A stretch of DNA of 64,000 nt from an uncultured Clostridia bacterium (GTDB lineage Bacteria; Bacillota; Clostridia; Oscillospirales; Acutalibacteraceae). The notes under the pieces are model-generated. The model ran no database searches. It saw only the letters and a program-made list of their open reading frames with translations, and was not told where the DNA came from. How positions within the stretch are numbered: position 1 is the stretch's first letter; each line of letters starts with the position of its first letter. Both the position numbers and the translations under genes were made by a program. The stretch lies in assembly GCA_937876375.1 (NCBI GenBank), contig CALEHY010000009.1, positions 186,001 to 250,000 on the forward strand, read 5' to 3'. Below, one piece after another: positions 46,301 to 53,800 of this stretch.

Positions 46301-49300
46301 GTATTATTAGCATCATATGTTTCGCCAGAAGTATAATTAGCTTCGTAATCAGCGAAATCATGACCTAGTGCATCAATAACTTCTGTATATTTACCCTGAC
46401 AAACAGAACAAGTGTAAACAGTTGAACCGTTAGTTGTACAGTTAGCAGAAGTTGTGTTTGAAGTAAAGTTACAATTAACCTTTGTTGCCTTTTCGCTAAT
46501 TGTTACATCTTCACGAATAACGTCAGTTGACTTAATATCTGTATCCCAAGTGTATACAGTATGTGTAGCCCTGTCGTTGTTGTACTTTGTAGCAGTGTTA
46601 GCATTGAATGAGCCAAACTGATCGCCAGCTGTTACTGACTTTGTAGCTCTACCACCATTAGCATCAAAGAATGTTACTGTGAATACCTTCTTAACTAGCT
46701 TTGCATTTTTATCAAAATCTTCAACAGCCTTCTTTATTGCATTTGCAGCCTCAACAACATGATCATGTGTATCATAGCTATATTTTGTTAAATTAAAGCT
46801 TGCTAAGGCAGCAACAGCTTCATAATAAGTTTGTAATGAAGCATCTGTATACATCCAAGAATCAGTCTTGAGAGTATTCATCATAGATTTTGCAGAATCA
46901 ACTCTGTCCAATACTGGTTTGAAATTAATATACCAAAGTGGCTTATTACCAGTTACGACACCCGCAATATCAGTTGTTTTATAGTTTGTATCAGAACCTA
47001 CATAAACCTGATATGATGGATATACTTCTTTATAGTATTCACCTTCAGCAAAACCACCATTAAACTTGGTCATATTTGCCCATCTAAAAGCAATATTATT
47101 ATAATTTTCCCATGCCCAGCCTTTATTATAAGCTGTTCTAGCATAAACTCCACCTTCGGCTTTTGCATTTATACGACCAATATCATTAGAAATTTCGTTT
47201 GAATACAACCATGACCAGTTATCACTCTTATCTGTACCATACCAAACATCTTTCTCTAGTCCTAAAACACTTCCTGCTGCTGGTGTAGCACAATATACAT
47301 ATCTGGTTGAACCGTTATTAGAATTAATTTGGATAAGCATTGGTGTATTTAGAGTAGTTGTTCCATCATATAATAGTGTCATGCCTGGATATTTAAGCCA
47401 TACATGAGTATTAGAATTACTACCAGTTCCACCATTAGCTTTCAATGTTGTATCAGCACTGTTGTCACCACTACTCTTGCTTTGTCCCCAAAGAACATTG
47501 CGTTCAAAGGTAGTATAAGTAGTTCCACTCTTAAAATCGCCAGTCTTATCACCATTATAAGAACCATATTTGCCATCAATTGCTGATGAATAACTATAAT
47601 CTTGAATTCCTTCTGCAAGTTTCTTGGCATTTTCAGCTCTATACTGTGCAAGCTCTTTTTCGCTGTTTAGTAGAGCACCATAGGTGTACATTAGCTGTGG
47701 GTCGATAGTCTTGTTGTAAACACGGAAATCGTCAATATAAGCATTTGAAACACCTGTCCAGTGTGCGCCACCCTGTCCAAAGCGATAACGAGTTGATGAC
47801 TGGTTAAAGAAATCAATAAGGTTATAATCGTGATATCTTAGCTGTGTTCTACCGTTGAACCATTCTGACTTTGTTGACACACCATTAACAAAGAATGAGA
47901 TACGGGTAGAATCCTGATAAGGATGGATATTAATCTGTAGGAAGTACCAAGTGTTCTTCGTTAGTGTTTGATTAAATGCACCTGAGCCATCGAAGAAATG
48001 GTCTGTTCCGTTAGGATCACGCCAGCAATAGAACCATTTACCACTCTCCATAACATTGAAGTACATTTTGCCAGCTCCGTCTCCACCTTTACCGAACTCA
48101 AATATACAAACATCGCCATCTACAGCATCACCAGGGTTAATCCAACCAGCAACTGTGTATGACATTGATTTGCCAAGAGTGTTAGTATAATCGCCACTAA
48201 TCTTACCATTAGTCTTTGTAGAATATGGACGATTATCAACCATCTCTGTACCCTCGTTGTATGACCAAACGAGTGAGTTAGCATTCTCCACAGAATAGTT
48301 AATCTCATTTGATGAAAGAGCTCTGTTCTTAAACTCAAGGTTAGCGATAGCACCCTTGAAAGATTTAGTGTTAGTATCTGTTTCACCAATAGCAACATAG
48401 TTTGCAGGAGCAGAGTTGTTATAACGAAGCTTGCCAACTTCACGAGAGCAAGCTAGCTCACCATCAACATAGAAATATAGCCATGAGCCATTGTATACGA
48501 TATCGAGATGATATGTAGCAGTCTCAACAATATGGAAATCACCAATTTCTACATAGTTGTTGTTATTAGCACCAGTACCTGTACCAGTGTTGATATAAAT
48601 CTTACCATTATCAAGGACACGAATCCAGTCGGTATTATCTGGGTTAGCATTACCAGAGGTAAGACCGAATAGAATAGCGCCTTCGATAGTAGAGATAACA
48701 GCATCGTATGATACAGTCCAAGAATCTGATGACATAATCTGGCGAACAGACTCATCCTCTACGAAGATATTAGAACCATATAGTGATAGATAGTTACCAT
48801 TTGGGTATGAATAAGCGTTTGAGCCACCTGACTTTGCAGCGTTGCCATGACCAGTCATAAGGTTGTATGTAAAGCCTGATGAATCAACCTGTGGAGCCCA
48901 GTTAAAGCCACTTAGGTTAATATTGCTATCAAAGTTGTAGTAAACATCGTCCTTGATGGTTTTGCCATCATAGAAACGAATCATTTCCTTGTACATATCG
49001 TATGGAATCTTTACAACAGAACCATGACGAGCATGCAAGTTCTCAAAACCATTAGTTTCGTTAACAGTAGTAATAGGGTTACCATCGTTAACAGAAATTG
49101 AAGTACCCTTTGTTGTTAATCTTGAAAGGTCATTACCAAGGTTGTAGATAGCGAATTTACCAGCATTATTACCAAATCTATCTGCAACAAGGTAGTAGTT
49201 TCCGCCAATCTGGTATACCTCGCATCCCTCGATACCACCAGTAGCAGCAGAAGTAGCAAACTTACCAATAAAACTATAAGGACCAGTAACATTGTTAGAT

Positions 49301-50034
49301 GTTGCTAGAGAAACAGTACCCTGTCCCTCATCCTTGTAGAACATATAGTAAACACCATTCTGCTTGATGATATCAGCATCGATAGCATCCGCACCTGGAT
49401 TATAAAGCTGTTGAGGCTGTGAATACTTGGATTGATCTAGAAGATCAGTTGTTGTCATATAATACATTGTTGTTGAGTTATAACCATCAGCAGCAAATGC
49501 AAAATATACCATATATGCTCCAAGTGATGCATCCCAGATTACTTCTGGTGCCCAAGTTCTGTAAACTTGGCTTGGATTCAAACCACAAATCTCTGCAAGA
49601 TTAATATATGTTTCGTTTGTCCAATTGCAAAGGTCTGTTGACTTCCACAAAATAATTTGGCATTGCTCATGACCCCAATAAGCCATAGTTGAAGCATCAA
49701 GGTCTGTACCAATAACATAGTAAGCGCCATCTTGACCCTTGAAAATATATGGATCACGGACATTACCAGTACCAGCAGTTGGAGTAATGATAGGAGCATT
49801 ATTTCTCAAAGGAGTATAGTTAATACCATCAGATGATAATGCTAGTCTAATCTGCTGTGACTGTGCATTGCCTGATGATGCAGCTGCATCACCTGTGAAA
49901 TAAGCAAAAAGGAACTTTTCATTGTTTTCCTCTGCAGCAGATGCAGTAATAGCTGTGAATGGTAGTGATGAAACAACCATCAAAACAGAGATAAATACAG
50001 CTATTGCTCTTTTGAACAAGTTTGTTTTTTTCAT
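43318..50034 (-). CDS. Giant secreted GH43-like glycosidase with LamG and Cys-repeat modules
   Basis: Secreted protein of 2238 residues from ATG 50034 (SD GGGAGG). Signal peptide 1-33/34 (ASA|A). An N-terminal five-blade propeller of GH43 type covers about 40-345: NVRDPYIFKGQDG with the putative base Asp, YRTWAPEVIWDASLGAY, and GGIEGCEVYQIGGNYYLV with a candidate acid Glu. Two LamG-like domains follow (430-570, 620-775), then an uncharacterised region (790-1110) and FTVTFFDANGG beta repeats (about 1115 and 1300). A block of Cys repeats (about 1180-1750) has the form APTCTEDGYTEFTC...CGY...ALGHDY; a non-Cys domain (about 1565-1730) is set into one of them. The tail is FIVAR-like helices and beta modules shared with the downstream secreted protein. 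No LPXTG, dockerin or SLH anchor was seen. An arabinan- or xylan-type substrate is inference. Confidence 0.8.
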   Translation of the reverse strand: MKKTNLFKRAIAVFISVLMVVSSLPFTAITASAAEENNEKFLFAYFTGDAAASSGNAQSQQIRLALSSDGINYTPLRNNAPIITPTAGTGNVRDPYIFKGQDGAYYVIGTDLDASTMAYWGHEQCQIILWKSTDLCNWTNETYINLAEICGLNPSQVYRTWAPEVIWDASLGAYMVYFAFAADGYNSTTMYYMTTTDLLDQSKYSQPQQLYNPGADAIDADIIKQNGVYYMFYKDEGQGTVSLATSNNVTGPYSFIGKFATSAATGGIEGCEVYQIGGNYYLVADRFGNNAGKFAIYNLGNDLSRLTTKGTSISVNDGNPITTVNETNGFENLHARHGSVVKIPYDMYKEMIRFYDGKTIKDDVYYNFDSNINLSGFNWAPQVDSSGFTYNLMTGHGNAAKSGGSNAYSYPNGNYLSLYGSNIFVEDESVRQIMSSDSWTVSYDAVISTIEGAILFGLTSGNANPDNTDWIRVLDNGKIYINTGTGTGANNNNYVEIGDFHIVETATYHLDIVYNGSWLYFYVDGELACSREVGKLRYNNSAPANYVAIGETDTNTKSFKGAIANLEFKNRALSSNEINYSVENANSLVWSYNEGTEMVDNRPYSTKTNGKISGDYTNTLGKSMSYTVAGWINPGDAVDGDVCIFEFGKGGDGAGKMYFNVMESGKWFYCWRDPNGTDHFFDGSGAFNQTLTKNTWYFLQINIHPYQDSTRISFFVNGVSTKSEWFNGRTQLRYHDYNLIDFFNQSSTRYRFGQGGAHWTGVSNAYIDDFRVYNKTIDPQLMYTYGALLNSEKELAQYRAENAKKLAEGIQDYSYSSAIDGKYGSYNGDKTGDFKSGTTYTTFERNVLWGQSKSSGDNSADTTLKANGGTGSNSNTHVWLKYPGMTLLYDGTTTLNTPMLIQINSNNGSTRYVYCATPAAGSVLGLEKDVWYGTDKSDNWSWLYSNEISNDIGRINAKAEGGVYARTAYNKGWAWENYNNIAFRWANMTKFNGGFAEGEYYKEVYPSYQVYVGSDTNYKTTDIAGVVTGNKPLWYINFKPVLDRVDSAKSMMNTLKTDSWMYTDASLQTYYEAVAALASFNLTKYSYDTHDHVVEAANAIKKAVEDFDKNAKLVKKVFTVTFFDANGGRATKSVTAGDQFGSFNANTATKYNNDRATHTVYTWDTDIKSTDVIREDVTISEKATKVNCNFTSNTTSANCTTNGSTVYTCSVCQGKYTEVIDALGHDFADYEANYTSGETYDANNTYEHTASCSRDCGATHTEACKFGEYVTTVEPTERENGYATATCACGGTVTRVLPKTGATTFTITFVDEEGTVLDTQDVEENEMPTPPQLPDNYKDIEGEHVYSWTPAIVAATANATYTVTDTTTPHTAFNERVVAPTCTEDGYTEFTCKDGCGYSYQGNFEDALGHDYTNVEYVSDGHGVHTRDCTRCDFVEENACTEFTPDVVEPTCLNRGYTSYTCVDCGYFYFSDFTDAKGHNTVDPVQENYVAPTCTEAGSYDLVTYCTNDFCDSKDKIAAIETIEVPATGHTLKQTVIPATCLDNAKQANACDNCDYIEDPIDLYSNEGIQLSVFTNSTLTNDGSGKSGSQHYDVVKSLFNQHIYIHSYGQKTDKYSFNLPIDVTELDRIEISGYAHTHYTNRSYVKVQYHNNYTDTDEYFTMVGRDIKDNHDINTTTSFIGRDAGNDSDSRISFTLTAENISTNAIKIDQYFSSGQDYIVIDSIKIWSKSHKALGHNNVTDARVEPTCIATGLTEGSHCDRCGDINVAQEVIPMKDHSYTGEAVHTDADGDANGYTMYRCVNGCNELGGMVYDTQDWSAYDAAVIDANTNIANTEKYTSDSIDDYSDAIDAITAGVTSGDSTKSEAFIKAKIEAILSSASLLKLNAFTVIFNYEVPGSPVETTTYNDVEYGTEIDLEVPTGVGSVYKWTRTIDDKDTGLAENRNSIKVVVTDNTTFTAYVADTTERVDSHVVAVYTKGGRISGVLYVNDGDTITVDSTDGSVSYKGQKITPIKTPCYNITGYKVGTNNIGSEYTVTRDVNLAPVYESVTPIVVSIAQESEGKPTFEGTTTTVYPLWDEKITLTAEKEVVWLVNGVPVAQGETYTFRATTTITITTEEIEQETKLTGSIITFAKFEPSTRKVRVAASSFMGDRTIKEQGLVILTSTEENKVFTAKEIQTKGNKYQATNTTDTDDQFSFTLNVKATSAVKTFGILSYVIYDDDPTVYYSTDATNVYVVNE

Positions 50035-50061
50035 AAAAATACCTCCCATAAGTATTTAAAC

Positions 50062-50155
50062 AACAGGAATTGTGCTGTTTGCTTACTGACTACGCTAATA
50101 GGCACAATATCTTGTGTTCATAGGGCAAAAGGCGCACTAGGGCGCAGTTTTACCC
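50062..50155 (-). promoter_or_regulatory. Structured 5' leader of the GH43 giant gene
   Basis: Three hairpins lie between 50062 and 50155, upstream of the gene on the minus strand: AACAG/CTGTT (50062-50079), CACAA/TTGTG (50103-50116) and a larger one with GGG, AAAA and GCGC pairing to GCGC, TTTT and CCC (50123-50155). They could form a regulatory leader; no known riboswitch class was recognised. Confidence 0.35.
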
Positions 50156-50282
50156 ATAATTATTTACCGTACTAATATATTACTATTTTTTATTAATGTC
50201 AATACAATTTTGAATTTTTTGTAAACATATTTTTAGCAATAAGAATTATGCGAAAAACAGCTCGAATATGTCTATTAAAATT

Positions 50283-50312
50283 AAAAGAGGTGACCAGTGG
50301 TCGCCCCTTTTT
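50283..50312. terminator. Terminator after the DMT transporter gene
   Basis: AAAAGAGGTGACC / GGTCGCCCCTTTT imperfect stem with loop AGT, between the leader of the giant gene and the transporter stop. T-rich on both sides. Confidence 0.7.
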
Positions 50313-50321
50313 ATATGATTA

Positions 50322-51242
50322 TTATTTAGTTTTTTTCATAAAGTTCATTACTACAATACCAAGTACTACGAATATGAGTGCTAGTATATTGAATAGTGGG
50401 TTGCCGGTATTACCGAATATGATTGATGATAGGACATAGCCGAATATTGGTGTCATAGCACCACAGACAGCGATACGAGATACTGGATTATACTTTAGCA
50501 GAACACCCCAGAGTGAATACGCTATTGCTGACACAAGTGCAAGGTATACGAGTATTGCTATTCCCTTTGTACTATCAAGCGACAGCTTGCCACCCATAGC
50601 AGCACCTACCAATATCATCACTAGACCACCAAGCATAAACTGATATCCAGACAGCATATACGGACTGTGGTCAGCTGAATACTGTTTCAAAAACGCTGAT
50701 GAGAATGAATACGACAATGCAGACAGCAGAATGAATATATCCCCTACTGAAAACGAAGATACAGATGAGGTATCAAAATTCGACAACACAACACCAACGA
50801 AGCACAGCAGAGATGCTATCAGCTTTTGGGCATTTAGTCGCTCTGTCCTGAATACAAAGCAAGCGACAAGCAATGCAAAGACACATGATGAGCCATTGAT
50901 AATAGATGCCTTTTGCCCAGTGGTGTATGCCAAGCCAAGATAGAAGAATATATACTGGAGTATCGTTTGGAACAATGAGAGATTTGCTATCTTTGGTAAT
51001 GCTATCTTCGTAGGTAGCAGAAGCTTTCTGCCAGATATACTGAAAATAATAATAGTCAGCACACCAGCAAGAAAAAATCGAACACCAGCAAACAACATAA
51101 TAGTGCCAGTATCATTCTGTGAGATATTAAGTGCATCGTAGCCAAGCTTAATCATCGGAAAGGCTGAGCCCCACAATGCACAGCATAGTGCAGCAATAAG
51201 CCATACTATAATAGTATTAGATAATAATTTTTTATTTTTCAT
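50322..51242 (-). CDS. EamA/DMT-superfamily transporter
   Basis: Ten-helix drug/metabolite transporter with two repeated EamA domains of about 140 residues (306 total). The first helix contains LCCALWGSAFPMIKLGYDAL and the second repeat VGDIFILLSALSYSFSSAFLKQY. The substrate is unknown; family members move amino acids, nucleosides or metabolites. It has its own terminator and a terminator separates it from the upstream gene, so it is probably monocistronic. Confidence 0.88.
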   Translation of the reverse strand: MKNKKLLSNTIIVWLIAALCCALWGSAFPMIKLGYDALNISQNDTGTIMLFAGVRFFLAGVLTIIIFSISGRKLLLPTKIALPKIANLSLFQTILQYIFFYLGLAYTTGQKASIINGSSCVFALLVACFVFRTERLNAQKLIASLLCFVGVVLSNFDTSSVSSFSVGDIFILLSALSYSFSSAFLKQYSADHSPYMLSGYQFMLGGLVMILVGAAMGGKLSLDSTKGIAILVYLALVSAIAYSLWGVLLKYNPVSRIAVCGAMTPIFGYVLSSIIFGNTGNPLFNILALIFVVLGIVVMNFMKKTK

Positions 51243-51267
51243 AATATATAATAGTTCAAATAATAAA

Positions 51268-51294
51268 ATAAAGGCGACAAAATGTCGCCTTTAT
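51268..51294. terminator. Terminator between 51.3-kb membrane protein and DMT gene
   Basis: ATAAAGGCGACA / TGTCGCCTTTAT stem (51268-51279, 51283-51294) with a three-base loop; lies just after the stop of the upstream gene. Confidence 0.8.
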
Positions 51295-51307
51295 AAGTTT
51301 GATAATT

Positions 51308-52240
51308 TTACTTTCTAGAGATATTGCGCTCTGCAAGGTAATCATCAGAAGCTGGGAAATTACATACATACTTGATATCAAGTGCTGCGCTCTTATCCTT
51401 AAGGATAGCAACATTAGCGTGCTTAACGTCGATATGTACAGCCATATCGTAATCAGCCTTTGTGATTTCCTTTGTCTTTGTGTCGATAGTGATAGTACCA
51501 ACACCACCAGTGTATGTAACAACAAAGTTCTCGTCGATAGTACCAGATGAGAATGAAAGAACACTAATCTGACCAACAACACCAGAAATATCACCAAGTA
51601 CATTGAAGAAACGACCCTGTGAATCCTGGTCAGGCATAGCAAGTACAGCCTGCTTTGGCTGAATGTTAAGTGTGATAGTGCCATCGTTGTTATCAACAAC
51701 ATTGCATGCAAGAACGTCATCAGCTGTTAGGTGACATGTTGACTGGTCAACCTTGCCATCATCACGGAAATCGCTAGCCTTGTCCTTACCACCTGATGGA
51801 GATAGACCGTTAACACCACCAGTGAACAATCCACCAACGATACCAGGAACAAGGTTGTTGATAGTAGCATTTGACTTGCCCTCAACAAGAAGGTTCTCTA
51901 CATTAAGAGTCTCCTCACCAAGAAGCTTGTAGAATGTCTTTGTCTCGCCAGCCTCAACATAATCAGCTGTCAATGTCTTTGTATAATTATAAGCCTCTAC
52001 GTAATAATTAACTACGTCCTCTGGAGTCTTGAACTCTACTCCACCGTATGTACCAGCAGCAAACTCTGTCTCTAGGACTGATACATCCTCGATAGCACCA
52101 GCCTCCTCTTGAACAGCAGGAGCTACATTAGAAAATGTAATGATAAGAATAGTTGCTACCAAAAGAATAGCGAAAACGATAGTTAAAAATTTGTTGAACT
52201 TTGTAAGTCCGTTCTTAGCCTTAGCTTTAGCCTTTGCCAT
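51308..52240 (-). CDS. Membrane-anchored extracytoplasmic protein, function unknown
   Basis: Unrecognised protein of 310 residues. The cytoplasmic tail is AKAKAKAKNG, an Ala-Lys repeat, followed by one membrane helix (about 17-40) and a roughly 260-residue outer domain rich in beta-type sequence. TPEDVVNYYVEAYNYTK (about 70) resembles DUF-type lipoprotein and NTF2-like helices, and TGGVGTITIDTKTKEITKADYDMAVHIDV suggests a sheet. One internal pair of Cys occurs in the outer domain (CHL, LACNVV), with a third near the end. Its function is unknown, and it is flanked by terminators. Confidence 0.6.
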   Translation of the reverse strand: MAKAKAKAKNGLTKFNKFLTIVFAILLVATILIITFSNVAPAVQEEAGAIEDVSVLETEFAAGTYGGVEFKTPEDVVNYYVEAYNYTKTLTADYVEAGETKTFYKLLGEETLNVENLLVEGKSNATINNLVPGIVGGLFTGGVNGLSPSGGKDKASDFRDDGKVDQSTCHLTADDVLACNVVDNNDGTITLNIQPKQAVLAMPDQDSQGRFFNVLGDISGVVGQISVLSFSSGTIDENFVVTYTGGVGTITIDTKTKEITKADYDMAVHIDVKHANVAILKDKSAALDIKYVCNFPASDDYLAERNISRK

Positions 52241-52366
52241 AATTTTTCTCCTTAAAAAAGAATATTACCTCTATATAATACATTAAAAGTTTTTTATTTT
52301 CAACAATTTTTTTCAAAAAAGCGAAAATATATGATATAATATAGAAAATTTTACTGATTTGGGGCT

Positions 52367-53044
52367 ATGAAAATGGAGATTAAGCCTATTGGAATAGTCG
52401 AAAATGATTTCGACGACAAATTTGCTGTGCCAAGACAAAGTGGGATAGCAGACATAAAGTCAAAAGTTATTTTAAACAAGGAATACAGCAGTAATGAGGC
52501 TATAAGGGGTATAGATGGATTTAGTCATCTATGGCTAATATGGGAGTTCGACAAGAACAGCCACGAGGCTACCTCGCTGACCGTTAGACCACCTAGGCTC
52601 GGTGGCAACAAGAGAGTTGGTGTGTTCGCCAGCAGGTCACCATTTAGACCAAATCCAATAGGTTTAAGCAGTGTTCGACTTGATGGTATCGAATGGGAGA
52701 ATGACAGGCTGTGCCTAATCGTTAGTGGTGCTGACATAGTGAATGGCACACCAATATATGATATTAAGCCATATATCAAATTTAGCGACAGTCATGATGA
52801 TGCTATTAGTGGATATGTAGAGGATAATGAATTCAATATGCTAGAGGTAAACATACCCCCTACTCTGCTAGATAAAATCAGTGATGATAAAATTAACACA
52901 CTGATAACTATTCTACAAAACGACCCACGGCCAGCATACAAGCGTGACGATGAGAAGGAATATGGGTTCAAATTCGCAAAAAAAGAAATTAAATTTAGAG
53001 TAAAAGGAAGCACTTTGACAGTGACGGATATTATCGATGAATGA
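52367..53044 (+). CDS. trmO: tRNA m6t6A37 methyltransferase TrmO/TsaA
   Basis: SAM-dependent enzyme N6-methylating t6A37 in certain tRNAs, TsaA/VirR superfamily beta-barrel. Family signatures KPIGIVENDF, GIDGFSHLWLIWEF, VRPPRLGGNKRVGVFASRSPFRPNPIGLS and GTPIYDIKPYI are all present. It has 225 residues, including the C-terminal YxDxR-type segment (NDPRPAYKRDD). A second ATG two codons downstream is a possible start. It overlaps the S4-domain gene by eight bases. Confidence 0.9.
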   Translation: MKMEIKPIGIVENDFDDKFAVPRQSGIADIKSKVILNKEYSSNEAIRGIDGFSHLWLIWEFDKNSHEATSLTVRPPRLGGNKRVGVFASRSPFRPNPIGLSSVRLDGIEWENDRLCLIVSGADIVNGTPIYDIKPYIKFSDSHDDAISGYVEDNEFNMLEVNIPPTLLDKISDDKINTLITILQNDPRPAYKRDDEKEYGFKFAKKEIKFRVKGSTLTVTDIIDE

Positions 53045-53771
53045 TGACGAAATACTAAAAAAGCGAATATCGGAGCTATCACACAGAGCATACGAGCATG
53101 GATATGAGACATTCTCCGAATTTCTAAATCAAGACGAGATAAGCCAAGTATTATCTTTAAAGCTAGACATACCAGCAAGGCTATATGGTGGATACGATAA
53201 TAGTGAAAGGTGTGTCGCAGGATTTAGTAATGACGAGATATGGGCATACCCTATCGTGTGCATAAAAATTAGTCCGTTACAGCAAAAATTTGCTGACAAG
53301 CTAAATCATCGTGATTTTTTAGGTTCGCTAATGAACCTTGGAATTAACAGAAACACGCTTGGTGATATAAAAATCGACAGCAATATTGGTTATCTATTCT
53401 GTCTAGAGAGCATTAGCGAATACATAATCGATAATCTCGACAGAATAAAGCACACTAGCGTTAAATGTGAGATAACGGACGAGCTACCAGATTTCATTAA
53501 CAAAGCACCAGAGCCAAGTGAGATAATAGTATCATCGACTAGAGTCGATGCCATAGTATCAAGCGTATATAAGCTATCACGAAATCAAGCGTCGCTGCTG
53601 TTTGGCCAAGACAAGGTGTTCATTAATTCAAGAGTGGTAAATAAAGATAGCACTACGCTAAAGGATGGTGACATAATTTCTGTCAGAGGATATGGCAAGT
53701 TCATATTCGACAGCGAATTAAGACGAACAAAAAAGGACAGAATAGTTGTATCAATAAGGATATACAAATAA
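53037..53771 (+). CDS. ylmH: YlmH-type S4 RNA-binding protein
   Basis: RNA-binding protein of 244 residues. The N-terminal YlmH domain (EFLNQDEISQVLSLKL, RLYGGYDNSERCVAGF) is followed by a C-terminal S4 fold (about 170-240) with RVDAIVSSVYKLSRNQASLL, SRVVNKDSTTLKDGDIISVRGYGKF. YlmH lies near division genes in Bacillus, and published work links it to ribosome-associated quality control. Its coupling to trmO suggests a translation role; no cell-division genes are adjacent. Confidence 0.88.
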   Translation: MNDDEILKKRISELSHRAYEHGYETFSEFLNQDEISQVLSLKLDIPARLYGGYDNSERCVAGFSNDEIWAYPIVCIKISPLQQKFADKLNHRDFLGSLMNLGINRNTLGDIKIDSNIGYLFCLESISEYIIDNLDRIKHTSVKCEITDELPDFINKAPEPSEIIVSSTRVDAIVSSVYKLSRNQASLLFGQDKVFINSRVVNKDSTTLKDGDIISVRGYGKFIFDSELRRTKKDRIVVSIRIYK

Positions 53772-53773
53772 CA

Positions 53774-53800
53774 AAAAAAGGAGTCGATGACTCCTTTTTT
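53774..53800. terminator. Bidirectional terminator of ylmH and the glucosaminidase gene
   Basis: AAAAAAGGAGTC / GACTCCTTTTTT stem with loop GAT; overlaps the stop codon of the convergent glucosaminidase gene. Confidence 0.9.

Noticed and set aside
40002..50034. Dockerin, LPXTG or SLH anchoring of the giant exoproteins
   Set aside because: Neither C-terminus contains a sortase signal with charged tail, a dockerin Asp repeat or SLH repeats.
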